Shown: positions 1-11,735 of the stretch, piece by piece
How positions within the stretch are numbered: the first letter of the stretch is position 1
Layout of the letters: each line of letters starts with the position of its first letter
NCBI RefSeq assembly: GCF_030169785.1
Contig: NZ_CP125854.1
Location: forward strand, 1,054,001-1,118,000
Direction of reading: 5' to 3'
Source: Bdellovibrio sp. 22V
GTDB taxonomy: Bacteria > Bdellovibrionota > Bdellovibrionia > Bdellovibrionales > Bdellovibrionaceae
Length of the DNA stretch: 64,000 bases
The notes under the pieces: generated by a model
What the model was told of the DNA's origin: nothing
Databases searched by the model: none
The model's input: the letters and a program-made list of their open reading frames with translations, nothing else
Made by a program: the position numbers and the translations under genes

Positions 1-1859
1 CTTTTCATGGAGCATACTCCCAAGAGTTGAATGACTCTGCATTGAAGGCAGTCGCGAACTCCAAAGAATGGCTGCGACTCATGCATTATCGCCAGGGAAC
101 TTTTGGCGGGTACGTCAGCGAAATTGACGGCCAGGATTTTTTCTTTTCTCCGCAGGGCAAGTACGACCCCGAGGCAGAACTCAAGGCTTCGATCAAGGCT
201 CTTCAGGAAAACACCCTTGAAGTCGGCAAGGTCAAACAAACTCCACGCTGCGCTTTTCCGGAGCGCTTCCGTTATCTTAATGAAACGTTTAAACTGAATT
301 TGCAAAAAACGCCATGTGCTTTGTTCGATGCTTTCATGGAACGCTTTCATGATCCGCAAAGCCTGAGTTTGGTATTCTCGAGCGCCTATCCTAATAATCC
401 GGCGTCCATGTTTGGACATACTTTTTTAAAAGTAAACTCTTCACGAGGTACAGACCTTCTCGATACCGGTGTTAATTTCGCCGCGGCTGTTTCCGACGAC
501 GAAAATCCTTTTGCTTTCGTTTGGTTTGGGGTGACCGGCGGTTACATCGGCCAGTGGTCCACACAGCCCTACTACGTGAAGGTGCGTGAGTACGTGAATT
601 TCGAAAGCCGCGATTTATGGGAGTATGAACTGAATCTTTCTCCGGAAGAAACACGTCGTCTGTTGGCGCATTTGTGGGAGATCGAAACGAACAGTTATTT
701 CGACTATTACTTTTTCGACGAAAACTGCTCGTATCAGGTTTTGAAGGCGATAGAAGTCGTGAAACCGAATTGGAACTTGGATCATCATTTTATTTACATG
801 ATCCCCGGGGAGAGTGTGAAGTTCGCGCTCAGTGAGCCGGATATTCTCAAAAGTGTGAAATATCGTCCTTCGCTGTACAGAAAGATGTGGCAGAAATACG
901 AAGTGCTCGATGCGGAAGAGCGCGCAAGTTTTGCCGGAGTGATGGCGCAAAGTCGCCCATTGGATTCTGTGACTTCGCGACCTGTGATGGAAGCCGTGAT
1001 TTATCATTTGGACTATTTGAAAAGCGAAGACAAAAACTTCGATTCGAAATATCAAACGTTGCAGGCTTCTTCTCTGAAACGTCGTGCGGAATTGGGACCC
1101 ATGACGGCGCAAGAGGAAAGCCGTTACAAAGACATCGTCGGCACCACTCGTCCTGACTGGGGCCATGACTCTTACTCTTTTGAAGCCGGTGTGGGTCATC
1201 GTGGGGGAGAGGCGAACGATGAAACTTTCGGTCGTCTTAAAATTAAGTCCGCGTATCACGATCTTCTTAACCGTGATTTGGGATATACCTCTTACGCGCA
1301 CATTGATTTTCCTTCGATCGAATTTCAATACAACGACGTTCGTCGCCAATTCCGTGTCGAAGAAATTATCGGTCTTGCGACAACATCGCTCACGCCTTTG
1401 AATGAGCTGCGCACGCCGATCAGTTATCGCATGGCGGTGGGAATGAACACCTCGCGCGAGTTCGCTGATTGTTATGAATGCAATCAAGTGTACGGTGAAG
1501 TCGGTGGCGGTTTTACCTGGGCGACCTCTGGCAACGAAGTGTGGGGTTACGCTTTGCTTCTGGCGCAAGTCGATTTGGCAGAGCACCTAAAGAAAGGTTA
1601 TGACTACGGCCCCGGCGTCGAGTTGGGCTTGTTGTATCATCCGTTTGAGAATTACAAAGCGCAGTTGGAAGTTCGCGATTTCTGTTACGCAAATTATTTC
1701 GAGGACTGCCGCAATCTTCTTTCCGTGTCACTGAATCAATCGTGGAGCCTGGACCGAAATCTAGAAATCAGAAACTATAACAAGTGGGTCCAACCCGATC
1801 ATCGCTTGCGTCCTGACTATTGGGAAGTCGGGTTGAGTTTCGTTCGGTTTTTCAATTGA
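1..1859 (+). CDS. DUF4105 / Lnb-like envelope protein, 5' end outside the window
   Basis: The reading frame is open to the left edge: in-frame residues before the first internal TTG (27) read FHGAYSQE, like the end of a signal-peptide region, so the true start lies upstream. The N-terminal half carries the DUF4105 (Lnb N-terminal periplasmic) signature: a block with NPASMFGHTFLKV around residues 125-140, a conserved GGYIGQW block, and FFDENCSYQ around residue 235, which supply the His and Cys expected at the active site of this NlpC/P60-like fold. The C-terminal third is rich in aromatic alternating segments and ends in FVRFFN, which looks like an outer-membrane beta structure. Lnb of Gram-positive bacteria transfers acyl chains in lipoproteins; whether Gram-negative relatives do the same is not established. 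Family call is confident, function is not. Confidence 0.8.
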   Translation, partial: FHGAYSQELNDSALKAVANSKEWLRLMHYRQGTFGGYVSEIDGQDFFFSPQGKYDPEAELKASIKALQENTLEVGKVKQTPRCAFPERFRYLNETFKLNLQKTPCALFDAFMERFHDPQSLSLVFSSAYPNNPASMFGHTFLKVNSSRGTDLLDTGVNFAAAVSDDENPFAFVWFGVTGGYIGQWSTQPYYVKVREYVNFESRDLWEYELNLSPEETRRLLAHLWEIETNSYFDYYFFDENCSYQVLKAIEVVKPNWNLDHHFIYMIPGESVKFALSEPDILKSVKYRPSLYRKMWQKYEVLDAEERASFAGVMAQSRPLDSVTSRPVMEAVIYHLDYLKSEDKNFDSKYQTLQASSLKRRAELGPMTAQEESRYKDIVGTTRPDWGHDSYSFEAGVGHRGGEANDETFGRLKIKSAYHDLLNRDLGYTSYAHIDFPSIEFQYNDVRRQFRVEEIIGLATTSLTPLNELRTPISYRMAVGMNTSREFADCYECNQVYGEVGGGFTWATSGNEVWGYALLLAQVDLAEHLKKGYDYGPGVELGLLYHPFENYKAQLEVRDFCYANYFEDCRNLLSVSLNQSWSLDRNLEIRNYNKWVQPDHRLRPDYWEVGLSFVRFFN

Positions 1860-1922
1860 CGAATCCTTGCAGAAGAGAAAACCTAATAAGGTTTGTTACG
1901 CTAAACAACTAAAGGAGAAACA

Positions 1923-2375
1923 ATGAAAAAAGTTTTAGTAGCGTTCATCACAGTATCAGCATTTGCATCAATCAGCTCTGCAGCAGATCGTTTGGACGGT
2001 TGCGGTCTTGGCTGGCAAGTAACTAGCAAAAAAACTTACACTGCGACAACAACTCGCGGAACAACAAATGCTTTCATCCCTCCAACTTTCGGTATGACTA
2101 CTGGAACTATGGGTTGTGATAAACTTGATATCGGTAAAAACGATAAAGAAGCTGCTGAGTACGTAGCGACAAACTTCGATTCTTTGAAGTCTGAATTGGC
2201 TTCGGGTCGTGGTGAGTACGTAACTGCTTTGGCAACAGCAATGGGTTGCAAAGCTTCTGCTGACATGATCGGCACTCGTTTGCAAAAGAACTACAACACT
2301 GTAGTAGCTCCTGCTGCTAACGCTGTTGAGTTGTACAAAGGTATCAAAGCTGACGTAGCTGGCCTTTGCATCTAA
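1923..2375 (+). CDS. DUF3015 family secreted protein
   Basis: This gene encodes 150 residues. Residues 1-20 form a clear signal peptide ending in SSAA. The mature part begins with DGCGLGWQ and has four Cys (around 27, 64, 107 and 149), so disulfides in the periplasm are likely. This pattern (short exported protein, GCGLG start) matches the DUF3015 family, which has no known function. The start is backed by AAAGGAG at 1911-1917. Just upstream lies a small hairpin (AAACCT/AGGTTT, 1879-1894) without a T run. A strong terminator follows, so the gene is probably a single transcription unit. Codon use is strongly biased towards GCT, GTA and ACT, as in highly expressed genes nearby. Confidence 0.8.
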   Translation: MKKVLVAFITVSAFASISSAADRLDGCGLGWQVTSKKTYTATTTRGTTNAFIPPTFGMTTGTMGCDKLDIGKNDKEAAEYVATNFDSLKSELASGRGEYVTALATAMGCKASADMIGTRLQKNYNTVVAPAANAVELYKGIKADVAGLCI

Positions 2376-2397
2376 TTATTGAGTATTACTCAAAACG

Positions 2398-2429
2398 AAA
2401 AGCCACGGTTTCAAACCCGTGGCTTTTTT
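2398..2429 (+). terminator. Rho-independent terminator after the DUF3015 gene
   Basis: The stem AAAAGCCACGG/CCGTGGCTTTT closes a short loop and is followed by a run of T. It sits 22 bases after the stop codon. Confidence 0.85.
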
Positions 2430-2824
2430 GTTTTGGGCCGTCGTGGCCCAAAAACCCTTCGAGGCTGGCGCGCAAAAAGGCCTTCCTGGCATTTTTGTAT
2501 TTTGGGCGGGCTTTTTACCCTACGCCGCCATGAGTCGTGATGTTGAGAGTGGATTTTTAGTCACTTTCTTCTCTTTTTCTCTGAACTTTTTTCATTAAAA
2601 GCGAATGCGAACAAATGTCGCGCTGCATATTTGGTTTTCGCGGCGGTTTTGAAGTAGAAAAATGACTCGATCGCTCCTCTAAGAAAGAACGCCAAAAACC
2701 CTTATAATCACTTGATTTCTTTAAAACTTCCGGTAGTTTAAAGTGCTTATCTTTTTTTTATTTAATGTGGGCCTTGGATTTTCCCCCCGAAGCGAATGTC
2801 CGATTTTCTTTACAGGAGAGTAAA
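2430..2824. other. 395-base intergenic region upstream of rpoB with hairpins
   Basis: No gene is visible here. A second hairpin, TTTTGGGCC/GGCCCAAAA with loop GTCGT, lies at 2431-2453, directly behind the terminator. The following 80 bases are G+C-rich with further weak hairpins (around 2475-2500). A perfect TATAAT is at 2703-2708 but has no good -35 at the right distance, so it is only a possible rpoB promoter. rplJ/rplL, the usual upstream neighbours of rpoB, are not here. An ATG at 2765 is in frame with rpoB but lacks a ribosome binding site. Confidence 0.5.
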
Positions 2825-5800
2825 TTGGAAAGAACTCCAGTTACAGCTTCTAACATCCGAGTTAGAAAGTCTTTTGCAAAAAACAAGCAGGTCATTGATA
2901 TCCCAAATCTGATTGAATTGCAGAAATCTTCTTACGAAGCTTTCATTCAAAAAGATATGGATCCAGATCGCCGTGGCGATGCGGGTCTCAATGGCGTTTT
3001 CAAATCTGTATTCCCAATTACAGATTTCAACAACACAGCAAGCCTTGAGTTTGTCTCTTACACTCTAGAGCCAGCTAAGTACGATGTGGACGAGTGCCGT
3101 CAGCGTGGTATGACTTTCGCTGCTCCAATCAAGGTGACTCTTCGTTTGATCGTATTCGATGTTGATGAAGAAACTGAAGCACGCAGCATCCGTGACGTAA
3201 AAGAGCAAGAAGTTTACCTCGGTGAAATTCCTCTTATGACTGCGAACGGTTCTTTCATCATCAACGGTACTGAGCGCGTTGTTGTTTCTCAGTTGCACCG
3301 TTCTCCAGGTGTGTTCTTCGACCACGATGGTGGTAAGAACAATGCTTCTGGTAAATTGATTTACTCTGCACGTGTGATTCCGTACCGTGGTTCTTGGTTG
3401 GATGCTGAATTCGATCAAAAAGATCTTATCCACGTACGTATCGACCGTCGTCGTAAATTCCCTGTGACAATCCTCTTGAAAGCTCTTGGTTACAACACTG
3501 AGCAACTTCTTGAGTACTTCTACGACCTCGACGAAGTTTACGTAAAATCTGGAAAGCTTTATCGTAAACTTGATATCGAGCGTATGTCGGGTCAAAGAGC
3601 ATTGACTGACATCATCGATCCAAAATCAGGTGAGGCGCTTGTTAAAGCAGGTCGTCGTATCACTCGTGCGATCGTTAAGAAAATCAAAGACCTCAACATC
3701 ACTGAGCTTGAAGTTCAGCCAGACGATCTTGATGGAAAAGTTTTGGCGAAACCTCTTATCGATGAATCTACGGGTGAGATCATCGCTGACGCCAATGCCG
3801 AGTTGAACTCTGCAATCATCAAGAGATCCATCGAGGCGGGCATTGACCGTTTCTTCATGATCTTCTTCGACGGTTTGACAGTAGGTCCTTACCTTCGCAA
3901 CACATTGTTAGTAGATAAAGTGACTAACAAAGAAGAATCTCTTGTTGAGATCTACAAACGCCTTCGTCCTGGTGAGCCTCCAACTTTGGAAGCGGCTACG
4001 ACGTTCTTCGGTCGTTTGTTCTTCGATCCAGAAACTTACGATTTGTCTGAGGTAGGTCGTATTAAGATCAACCACAGATTCGGTATTTCTATGGATGAGT
4101 GCCCTCCTTCACACAGAACACTCACTCACAAAGATATCTTGAGCACTATTAAAACTTTGATCGACCTTAAAAACGGTCGCGGCGTTATCGATGATATCGA
4201 TCACTTGGGTAACCGTCGTGTTCGTTCTGTAGGTGAGTTGCTTGAGAACCAATACCGTATCGGTCTAGTTCGTATGGAGCGCGCGATCCGTGAACGTATG
4301 TCTCTTCAAGATGTTGAGACGATGATGCCTCACGATCTAGTCAACGCGAAACCAGTGAACGCGGTTGTTAAAGAATTCTTCGGCTCTTCTCAATTGTCTC
4401 AGTTCATGGACCAAACAAACCCATTGTCAGAGATCACTCACAAACGTCGTTTGTCAGCTCTCGGCCCTGGTGGTTTGACTCGTGACCGTGCCGGTTTCGA
4501 AGTACGTGACGTACATCCTACGCACTACGGTCGTATCTGCCCGATCGAAACTCCAGAGGGTCCAAACATCGGTTTGATCGCATCTTTGGCGACTTACGCT
4601 CGTATCAACAACTACGGTTTCATTGAGACTCCGTATCGTAAAGTTGATCAAGGTGCTGTTTCTAAAGACATCAACTACTTGTCAGCTTTGGAAGAAGCAG
4701 GTCACTACATTGCTCCTGCGGCTCGTGATGAAGCTGGTAACAAAGCTATCCAAACTGCAACGACGATCACTCGTCGTGACGGTGAGTACGAAATCGTTGA
4801 TAAAGACAAAGTTGCTTTGATGGACGTTTCTCCATCGCAACTCGTTTCTATCGCGGCTTCTTTGATCCCATTCCTTGAGCATGACGACGCCAACCGTGCG
4901 TTGATGGGATCGAACATGCAACGTCAAGCGGTTCCATTGTTGCGTTCTCGCGCACCACTTGTTGGTACAGGCGTAGAGCGTTTGGTAGCTCGTGATTCTG
5001 GTACATCCGTTGTTGCGCAAAACGACGGTATCGTTGAAGAAGTCGATGCATCTCGTATCGTTGTTCGCCGTTTTGCAAAAGGCGGGGAGCTTGGTGCGAA
5101 CGTAGACATCTACAACCTCACGAAGTACCAACGTACAAATCAAAATACATGCTTTAACCAAAAACCAATCGTAACTGTAGGTGACAAGGTTTCTAAAGGC
5201 GACATCATCGCTGACGGTCCTTCTACAGAGCTTGGTGAGTTGGCTCTAGGTCAAAACATCCTAGTGGCGTTCACTCCTTGGCAAGGTTACAACTTCGAGG
5301 ACTCCATCCTTATTTCTGAACGTTTGTTGAAAGACGACGTTTACACTTCCATCCACATCGAAGAATTCGAGTGTGTGGCTCGTGATACAAAGCTTGGTAA
5401 GGAAGAGATCACTCGCGATATCGCTAACGTCGGTGAAGAGGCTCTTAAAGACCTCGACAGCTCTGGTATCATCCGCATCGGTGCGGAAGTTCGTCCAGGC
5501 TTCATCCTTGTTGGTAAAGTAACTCCTAAAGGTGAAACTCAGCTTTCTCCTGAAGAAAAACTCTTGAGAGCGATCTTCGGTGAAAAAGCAGGCGACGTTC
5601 GTGATACATCACTTCGTGCTCCATCAGGCGTTTACGGTACTGTGATCGATGCTCAGGTTTACTCTCGTGAAGGTGCGGATCGTGACGAACGTCTCGCGTC
5701 TATCATCGAGGAAAAGAAACGCAAACTTGAGAAAGACTTGGCTGTTGAGCAAAACGTTATCAAAAATAACGCGATCTCGAAGCTTCGTGATATCCTCGTA

Positions 5801-7033
5801 GGTAAAGTCACTACGGGCGTTCTATTGAACGAAGACGGAAGCCAAAAGCTTCTTAATAAAGGCCAATCCATCACAGTTGCGGATATCGAAACAATTCCGT
5901 TCGAATTGTTGAACTATATCCCTCTTGAGCAAGATCTAGAGTTCCAAGTGAACAAGATCATCGACAATGCTCGCAACCAACTTGATGCTGTTAAACTTGT
6001 GTTCAACGAAAAGATCGACCGTCTCCGCAAAGGTGACGAGTTGCCTCCTGGCGTGATCAAAATGGTCAAAGTTTACGTTGCAATTAAACGTAAAATGCAA
6101 GTCGGTGACAAGTTCGCCGGCCGCCACGGAAATAAGGGTGTCGTTTCTAAAGTATTGCCTGTTGAAGACATGCCATACCTTGCAGACGGCTCTCCAGTTG
6201 ACATGGTTCTAAACCCACTGGGCGTTCCTTCTCGTATGAACATCGGTCAGATCCTTGAGGTTCACTTGGGTTGGGCTGCTCATAACTTGGGTAAACAGCT
6301 TTCTGCACACCTTGAAAAATGGAATGCGGAAAATGCTCGTACTGAAATGAAAGATATCTTCAGTGATTCAGAAATCTCCGCGAAACTTGATGGCGCAGAC
6401 GATGCTTCATTGAAACAAATGGTAACTCGTATGAAGCACGGTATCCACGTTGGAACGCCGGTCTTCGACGGTGCTCGTGAAACAGACGTGAAGGGCTTGT
6501 TGACGAAAGCGCAAGTTCCGACATCTGGTAAATCGATCCTCTTTGACGGTCGTACAGGTGAGCCGTTCACGAACCCAGTTACTGTGGGTATCATGTACAT
6601 GTTGAAACTTCACCATCTTGTGGAAGAGAAGATCCACGCTCGTTCTATCGGGCCTTACTCTCTTGTTTCGCAACAACCTCTTGGCGGTAAAGCGCAATTC
6701 GGGGGTCAGCGTCTCGGAGAGATGGAGGTTTGGGCGATCGAAGCTTACGGTGCCGCTTATTCATTGCAAGAGTTCCTCACTGTTAAGTCAGATGACGTGG
6801 CAGGAAGAACGCGTATGTATGAAAGCATCGTGAAAGGTGAAAACATCCTAGAGCCGGGCCTTCCAGAGTCCTTCAACGTATTGGTGAAAGAGCTTCAGTC
6901 TCTTGCATTGAACGTGGAGTTGATGGAGTCCGACATCCTTCGTGATCAAGATGAAGATCTTGGCGACGACGGTATGGGTGAAGAAGTGCCAGCAGTTGAC
7001 GTGGTTCCAAACGATGAACCAGGTCAGCACTAG
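2825..7033 (+). CDS. rpoB: DNA-directed RNA polymerase subunit beta
   Basis: The beta subunit of RNA polymerase forms one half of the catalytic cleft. The chosen start is TTG at 2825: AGGAG lies at 2814-2818, six bases before it, and the protein then begins [17 protein letters not shown], matching the family N terminus. An in-frame ATG at 2765 would add 20 residues unlike any beta subunit. The product is 1402 residues, slightly longer than the 1342 of E. coli. The rifampicin-binding segment ([20 protein letters not shown] at about residue 520) matches the sensitive form, followed by the conserved [18 protein letters not shown] block. The C terminus carries an acidic tail ([14 protein letters not shown]). 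rpoC follows after 35 bases, so the two are co-transcribed. Confidence 0.97.
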   Translation: MERTPVTASNIRVRKSFAKNKQVIDIPNLIELQKSSYEAFIQKDMDPDRRGDAGLNGVFKSVFPITDFNNTASLEFVSYTLEPAKYDVDECRQRGMTFAAPIKVTLRLIVFDVDEETEARSIRDVKEQEVYLGEIPLMTANGSFIINGTERVVVSQLHRSPGVFFDHDGGKNNASGKLIYSARVIPYRGSWLDAEFDQKDLIHVRIDRRRKFPVTILLKALGYNTEQLLEYFYDLDEVYVKSGKLYRKLDIERMSGQRALTDIIDPKSGEALVKAGRRITRAIVKKIKDLNITELEVQPDDLDGKVLAKPLIDESTGEIIADANAELNSAIIKRSIEAGIDRFFMIFFDGLTVGPYLRNTLLVDKVTNKEESLVEIYKRLRPGEPPTLEAATTFFGRLFFDPETYDLSEVGRIKINHRFGISMDECPPSHRTLTHKDILSTIKTLIDLKNGRGVIDDIDHLGNRRVRSVGELLENQYRIGLVRMERAIRERMSLQDVETMMPHDLVNAKPVNAVVKEFFGSSQLSQFMDQTNPLSEITHKRRLSALGPGGLTRDRAGFEVRDVHPTHYGRICPIETPEGPNIGLIASLATYARINNYGFIETPYRKVDQGAVSKDINYLSALEEAGHYIAPAARDEAGNKAIQTATTITRRDGEYEIVDKDKVALMDVSPSQLVSIAASLIPFLEHDDANRALMGSNMQRQAVPLLRSRAPLVGTGVERLVARDSGTSVVAQNDGIVEEVDASRIVVRRFAKGGELGANVDIYNLTKYQRTNQNTCFNQKPIVTVGDKVSKGDIIADGPSTELGELALGQNILVAFTPWQGYNFEDSILISERLLKDDVYTSIHIEEFECVARDTKLGKEEITRDIANVGEEALKDLDSSGIIRIGAEVRPGFILVGKVTPKGETQLSPEEKLLRAIFGEKAGDVRDTSLRAPSGVYGTVIDAQVYSREGADRDERLASIIEEKKRKLEKDLAVEQNVIKNNAISKLRDILVGKVTTGVLLNEDGSQKLLNKGQSITVADIETIPFELLNYIPLEQDLEFQVNKIIDNARNQLDAVKLVFNEKIDRLRKGDELPPGVIKMVKVYVAIKRKMQVGDKFAGRHGNKGVVSKVLPVEDMPYLADGSPVDMVLNPLGVPSRMNIGQILEVHLGWAAHNLGKQLSAHLEKWNAENARTEMKDIFSDSEISAKLDGADDASLKQMVTRMKHGIHVGTPVFDGARETDVKGLLTKAQVPTSGKSILFDGRTGEPFTNPVTVGIMYMLKLHHLVEEKIHARSIGPYSLVSQQPLGGKAQFGGQRLGEMEVWAIEAYGAAYSLQEFLTVKSDDVAGRTRMYESIVKGENILEPGLPESFNVLVKELQSLALNVELMESDILRDQDEDLGDDGMGEEVPAVDVVPNDEPGQH

Positions 7034-7068
7034 GATTGATTTTTAATTTTTAACAACAGGGGTGTTCT

Positions 7069-10000
7069 TTGAGAGACTTGTTGAATTTTTTCGATAAACC
7101 AAAAGATCCACTTTCGTTTGATGCGGTTCGCGTTTCGCTCGCATCGCCGGAAATGATTCGTGAATGGTCATTTGGTGAAGTTAAGAAGCCTGAAACTATC
7201 AACTATCGTACATTCAAGCCTGAACGTGATGGCTTGTTCTGTGCGAAAATCTTCGGTCCTATCAAGGATTACGAGTGCTTGTGCGGTAAGTATAAACGTA
7301 TGAAGTACCGTGGCGTCGTCTGTGAAAAGTGCGGCGTTGAAGTAACACAAACTAAGGTTCGCCGTGAGCGCCTTGGTCACATCGAATTGGCAACTCCTGT
7401 AGCGCACATTTGGTTCTTGCGCTCTTTGCCTTCTCGTATCGGTAACTTGCTCAACCTTTCTTTGAAAGACGTTGAAAAAGTTCTTTACTGTGAAGCGCAC
7501 GTTGTTATCGATCCAATGGATACAACATTGGAAGAAGGTCAAATTTTGACTGAAGAAGCTTATCAAGCTGCTTTGAACGAGTTCGGCCCAAGCTTTAAAG
7601 CGGGCATGGGCGGTGAAGCAGTTCGTGATCTTCTTCGCAAAATCGATCCTGAATATTTGTCTCGTAAACTTCGCATGGAAGTGAAAGACACGAAATCTGA
7701 AGCGCAAATCAAGAAATTGACGAAGCGTCTTCGCGTTGTTGAGGCTTTCAAAGGCTCTATCAACAAACCAGAATGGATGATGTTGGAAGCACTTCCTGTT
7801 CTTCCTCCGGATCTTCGTCCGTTGGTACCACTTGATGGTGGTCGTTTCGCGACTTCAGATCTAAACGATCTTTACCGTCGTGTTATCAACCGTAACAACC
7901 GTTTGAAACGTCTTCAGGAGTTGAACGCTCCGGACATCATCATCCGCAACGAAAAACGTATGTTGCAAGAAGCGGTTGATGCATTGTTGGACAACGGCCG
8001 TCGCGGTAAGACTTTCACTGGTCCTAACAAACGTCCTCTTCGCTCTCTTTCTGATATGTTGAAAGGTAAGCAAGGTCGTTTCCGTCAAAACCTTTTGGGT
8101 AAACGTGTCGACTACTCTGGCCGTTCGGTTATCGTAGTTGGTCCAACTTTGAAACTTCACCAATGCGGTCTTCCTAAGAAGATGGCTTTGGAGCTTTTCA
8201 AGCCATTCGTTTACAACAAACTTGAAGAAAAAGGTTTGGCTGCGACAATCAAGCAAGCAAAACGCCTTGTTGATCAAGAGACAGTAGAAGTTTGGGATAT
8301 CTTGGCTGACGTGGTTAAAGAACATCCAGTTCTTCTAAACCGTGCGCCAACTCTTCACAGACTTGGTATCCAAGCTTTCGAGCCGGTACTTCACGAAGGT
8401 AAAGCAATCCAATTGCACCCTCTAGTGTGTACGGCGTTCAATGCCGACTTCGACGGTGACCAAATGGCGGTTCACGTTCCACTTTCTGTGGAATCTCAAG
8501 TTGAAGCTCGCGTATTGATGATGTCTACAAACAACATCCTTTCTCCGGCGAACGGTAAGCCAATCATCAACCCTTCACAAGATATCGTGTTGGGCTTGTA
8601 CTGGTTGACTCGTATCCGTCCTGGCGCAAAAGGAACTGGTAAAGCGTTCTCGAGCGTTCAAGAAGCGCAGTACGCTTACGAGACAGGTCTTGTTGACTTG
8701 CAAGCGGCTTGTAAAGTTCGTATCAACGGAAAAGTTCAAGAGACTTCCGTAGGTCGCTCGATCTTGTCTGACATCGTTCCTAAAGAAGTTCCGTTCAACG
8801 AAGTGAACGTAACAATGAATAAGAAGCAAATCGCAGCTTTGATCGATAAGACGTTCCGTCTTGCCGGTGCAAAAGCGACTTGTATCTTGGCTGATAAAAT
8901 CATGGAACTTGGTTTCAAATATTCTACAGCAGCGGGTATGTCGATCGGTATCGACGACATGGTGATCCCTGCAGCAAAAGCGACTATGATCGCTGATGCA
9001 GAGAAACAAGTGACAGAGATCCAACAGCAGTACGATGAAGGTTTGATCACAGATGGTGAGCGCTACAATAAAGTGGTGGATATCTGGGCGCAAACGGGTG
9101 ACAAGATCGCAAAAGAAGGTATGAACGCGATCGAAAAACAAACTTTCGTAGTTGATGGCAAAGAAGTAGTAGGACCTTCATTCAATCCTATCTACATCAT
9201 GGCTGACTCCGGAGCCCGTGGTTCCGCTGCTCAGATCCGTCAGCTCGGTGGTATGCGTGGTTTGATGGCGAAACCTTCTGGTGAGATCATCGAAACTCCG
9301 ATCACTGCGAACTTCCGTGAAGGTTTGACAGTTATCCAGTACTTCATCTCTACACACGGTGCGCGTAAAGGTTTGGCCGATACCGCATTGAAAACAGCGA
9401 ACTCTGGTTACTTGACTCGTCGTTTGGTTGACGTTGCTCAAGACGTTGTTGTTTCAGAAATCGATTGCGGTACTGAAGACGGTTTGGAAGTAACTCCAGT
9501 TTATGAAGCTGGTGAGATCATCCAAAACATCGGTGACCGTATCCTTGGTAGAACAGCTCTTAAAGACGTTGTTGAACCAATGAACAACTCTATGGTGGTG
9601 AGAGCCGGCCAAGAGATGACAGAGTCTGATGTTAAGAGAATTGAAGAGCTCGGAATCGACAAAGTTGAAATCCGTTCTGCTTTAACATGTAAATCTAAAC
9701 GTGGCGTGTGCGTGAAATGTTACGGCCGTGACTTGTCTCGCGGTAACACTGTGAACCTTGGTGAAACAGTAGGTATCATTGCTGCACAATCTATCGGTGA
9801 GCCTGGTACTCAGTTGACAATGAGAACGTTCCACTTGGGTGGTGCGGCTTCTCGTGCGGTTGAGCAATCAGTTCATACGACTCGTCACGATGGTACAATT
9901 AAACTTGTAAACGTTCATGCAGTGACAAACCGTAACGGTAAGTTGACTGTGATGAATCGTAACGGTTCTGCCCTTGTTATCGACGAAACAGGTCGTGAGC

Positions 10001-11199
10001 GCGAAAACTTCAAGCTCGTATACGGTGCTGTTTTGAACTTTAAAGAGGGTGAAAAAGTCACGAAAGGTCAAACTGTTGCTGAGTGGGATCCTTATTCGAA
10101 TCCAATCATCGCGGAAGTATCTGCGAAGATCCAATACTCTGATATCGAAGAAGGTTCTACAATGCAGGAGCAAGTCGACGCGGTAACTGGTTTCGCGACC
10201 AAAGTTATCATGGAGTCTAAGTCTTCTGACATTAAGCCGACAGTATTCCTTGTCGATGGCGCTGGTAAGACATTGAATCTTCCTGGCCGTGATATCCCTG
10301 CGAGATACTTAATCCCAGTGGGTGCACAGCTTCTGGTTTCTGACCAACAGGAAGTTCATGCCGGTGACGTTATCGCGAAGATGCACCGTGAAGCTTCGAA
10401 AACGAAGGATATCACGGGGGGTCTACCGCGCGTTGCTGAATTGTTTGAAGCTCGTAAACCGAAAGAAGCAGCTATCATCTCTGAGATCGATGGTTACGTG
10501 ACATTCGGTAAAGACGTGAAAGGTAAACAACGTGTGATCGTTACTCCTGAAGTGGGTGAGCAAAAAGAATACCTCATCCCTAAAGGTAAGCACGTTGCTG
10601 TAAGAGAAGGTGAGTACGTAAGAGCCGGTGAGGCTTTGATGGATGGTCCAACAAATCCTCATGACATTCTGGCGGTTCTGGGTGCGAAGGCCTTGTCTGC
10701 ATACCTTGTGAATGAAATCCAAGAAGTTTACAGACTTCAAGGGGTTGGTATCAACGATAAGCACATCGAAGTGATCGTTCGCCAAATGCTACGTAAAGTA
10801 GAAATCAGAGACGCTGGTGACAGCCGTTTCTTGGCGGGTGAACAAGTTGAGAGATATGCTTTCGACGAAGAAAATGATCGTATCAACCGTGAAGGCGGAC
10901 AACCTGCTACATGCAGCCCGCTTCTTCTAGGTATTACGAAAGTTTCTTTGAGCACTGACAGCTGGATTTCTGCAGCATCATTCCAAGAAACGACGAAAGT
11001 CCTCACAGAGGCGGCGATCAATTCTCGTACAGACCATTTGCGTGGCCTGAAAGAGAACATCATTATGGGTCGCTTGATCCCTGCGGGAACTGGTTTGACT
11101 TCGTACAAACGTTGGAAAGTGTCTGTAGCTGAAGACGACGATACGGCTTTCGTAGCATTGCCGGGTATGGCGACTTCAACTCAACCTCACCAAGGTTAG
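7069..11199 (+). CDS. rpoC: DNA-directed RNA polymerase subunit beta'
   Basis: The beta' subunit holds the catalytic magnesium of RNA polymerase. It starts at TTG 7069, six bases after AGGGG at 7058-7062, giving [20 protein letters not shown] as in other bacteria. The product is 1376 residues. The N-terminal zinc ribbon (CLCGKY...CEKCG, about residues 70-88) and the catalytic [10 protein letters not shown] motif (about residue 460) are intact, as is the second zinc site near [11 protein letters not shown] (about residue 880). It follows rpoB in one unit and ends 21 bases before a terminator, so rpoBC is separated from the rpsL operon. Confidence 0.97.
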   Translation: MRDLLNFFDKPKDPLSFDAVRVSLASPEMIREWSFGEVKKPETINYRTFKPERDGLFCAKIFGPIKDYECLCGKYKRMKYRGVVCEKCGVEVTQTKVRRERLGHIELATPVAHIWFLRSLPSRIGNLLNLSLKDVEKVLYCEAHVVIDPMDTTLEEGQILTEEAYQAALNEFGPSFKAGMGGEAVRDLLRKIDPEYLSRKLRMEVKDTKSEAQIKKLTKRLRVVEAFKGSINKPEWMMLEALPVLPPDLRPLVPLDGGRFATSDLNDLYRRVINRNNRLKRLQELNAPDIIIRNEKRMLQEAVDALLDNGRRGKTFTGPNKRPLRSLSDMLKGKQGRFRQNLLGKRVDYSGRSVIVVGPTLKLHQCGLPKKMALELFKPFVYNKLEEKGLAATIKQAKRLVDQETVEVWDILADVVKEHPVLLNRAPTLHRLGIQAFEPVLHEGKAIQLHPLVCTAFNADFDGDQMAVHVPLSVESQVEARVLMMSTNNILSPANGKPIINPSQDIVLGLYWLTRIRPGAKGTGKAFSSVQEAQYAYETGLVDLQAACKVRINGKVQETSVGRSILSDIVPKEVPFNEVNVTMNKKQIAALIDKTFRLAGAKATCILADKIMELGFKYSTAAGMSIGIDDMVIPAAKATMIADAEKQVTEIQQQYDEGLITDGERYNKVVDIWAQTGDKIAKEGMNAIEKQTFVVDGKEVVGPSFNPIYIMADSGARGSAAQIRQLGGMRGLMAKPSGEIIETPITANFREGLTVIQYFISTHGARKGLADTALKTANSGYLTRRLVDVAQDVVVSEIDCGTEDGLEVTPVYEAGEIIQNIGDRILGRTALKDVVEPMNNSMVVRAGQEMTESDVKRIEELGIDKVEIRSALTCKSKRGVCVKCYGRDLSRGNTVNLGETVGIIAAQSIGEPGTQLTMRTFHLGGAASRAVEQSVHTTRHDGTIKLVNVHAVTNRNGKLTVMNRNGSALVIDETGRERENFKLVYGAVLNFKEGEKVTKGQTVAEWDPYSNPIIAEVSAKIQYSDIEEGSTMQEQVDAVTGFATKVIMESKSSDIKPTVFLVDGAGKTLNLPGRDIPARYLIPVGAQLLVSDQQEVHAGDVIAKMHREASKTKDITGGLPRVAELFEARKPKEAAIISEIDGYVTFGKDVKGKQRVIVTPEVGEQKEYLIPKGKHVAVREGEYVRAGEALMDGPTNPHDILAVLGAKALSAYLVNEIQEVYRLQGVGINDKHIEVIVRQMLRKVEIRDAGDSRFLAGEQVERYAFDEENDRINREGGQPATCSPLLLGITKVSLSTDSWISAASFQETTKVLTEAAINSRTDHLRGLKENIIMGRLIPAGTGLTSYKRWKVSVAEDDDTAFVALPGMATSTQPHQG

Positions 11200-11220
11200 T
11201 CGAAAGAGTGAAAAAATAAC

Positions 11221-11246
11221 AAAAAGGGGAACTCACGCCCCTTTTT
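11221..11246 (+). terminator. Terminator after rpoC
   Basis: AAAAAGGGG and CCCCTTTTT form a 9-bp stem around an 8-base loop, 21 bases after the rpoC stop. Confidence 0.75.
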
Positions 11247-11347
11247 GTAGAGAAATATAAATTTAACAACAAAGTCTTGACCTGGGTGCTAGGCAAATGT
11301 AAGTTCCAGCGTCCAGGATTCGAATAATTGTTATAAGGGGTATTAAA

Positions 11348-11722
11348 GTGCCAACAATTAACCAGCTCATCAAAAGTGAGCGTACTGTTCAAAAGAACCA
11401 AACAAAATCACCTGCTTTGGCATCTTGCCCTCAGCGTCGTGGTGTTTGTACTCGTGTTTATACGACGACTCCAAAGAAGCCGAACTCTGCTCTTCGTAAA
11501 GTAGCGAAAGTTCGTCTTTCAAATGGCTTCGAAGTTATCTCTTACATCCCTGGTATCGGCCATAACCTTCAAGAGCACAGCGTTGTTTTGATTCGCGGTG
11601 GTCGTGTGAAGGACTTGCCGGGTGTTCGTTACCACATCGTGCGTGGGGTATTGGACCTTCAAGGTGTAAACGGTCGTCTTCGCGGTCGTTCTAAGTACGG
11701 TACTAAGAGACCTAAGAAATAA
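11348..11722 (+). CDS. rpsL: 30S ribosomal protein S12
   Basis: S12 sits at the decoding centre of the small subunit. The 124-residue product starts at GTG 11348, seven bases after AAGGGG (11335-11340). The TPKKPNSA block (Lys43, Lys44) and PGVRYH are the streptomycin-sensitive forms. It opens the str operon with rpsG and fusA. Upstream a TTGACC at 11277-11282 could be a -35 box, but no convincing -10 lies at the expected distance. Confidence 0.97.
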   Translation: MPTINQLIKSERTVQKNQTKSPALASCPQRRGVCTRVYTTTPKKPNSALRKVAKVRLSNGFEVISYIPGIGHNLQEHSVVLIRGGRVKDLPGVRYHIVRGVLDLQGVNGRLRGRSKYGTKRPKK

Positions 11723-11735
11723 GGGGTAGTGACAA

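Noticed and set aside
615-1586. 323-residue open frame on the - strand inside the DUF4105 gene
   Set aside because: It lies fully antisense to a gene with clear family motifs, has no ribosome binding site and no recognisable domain; it reflects codon bias of the real gene.
2765-2824. ATG at 2765 as start of rpoB
   Set aside because: No ribosome site precedes it and the 20 extra residues do not match the beta subunit; TTG 2825 has a site and the right N terminus.
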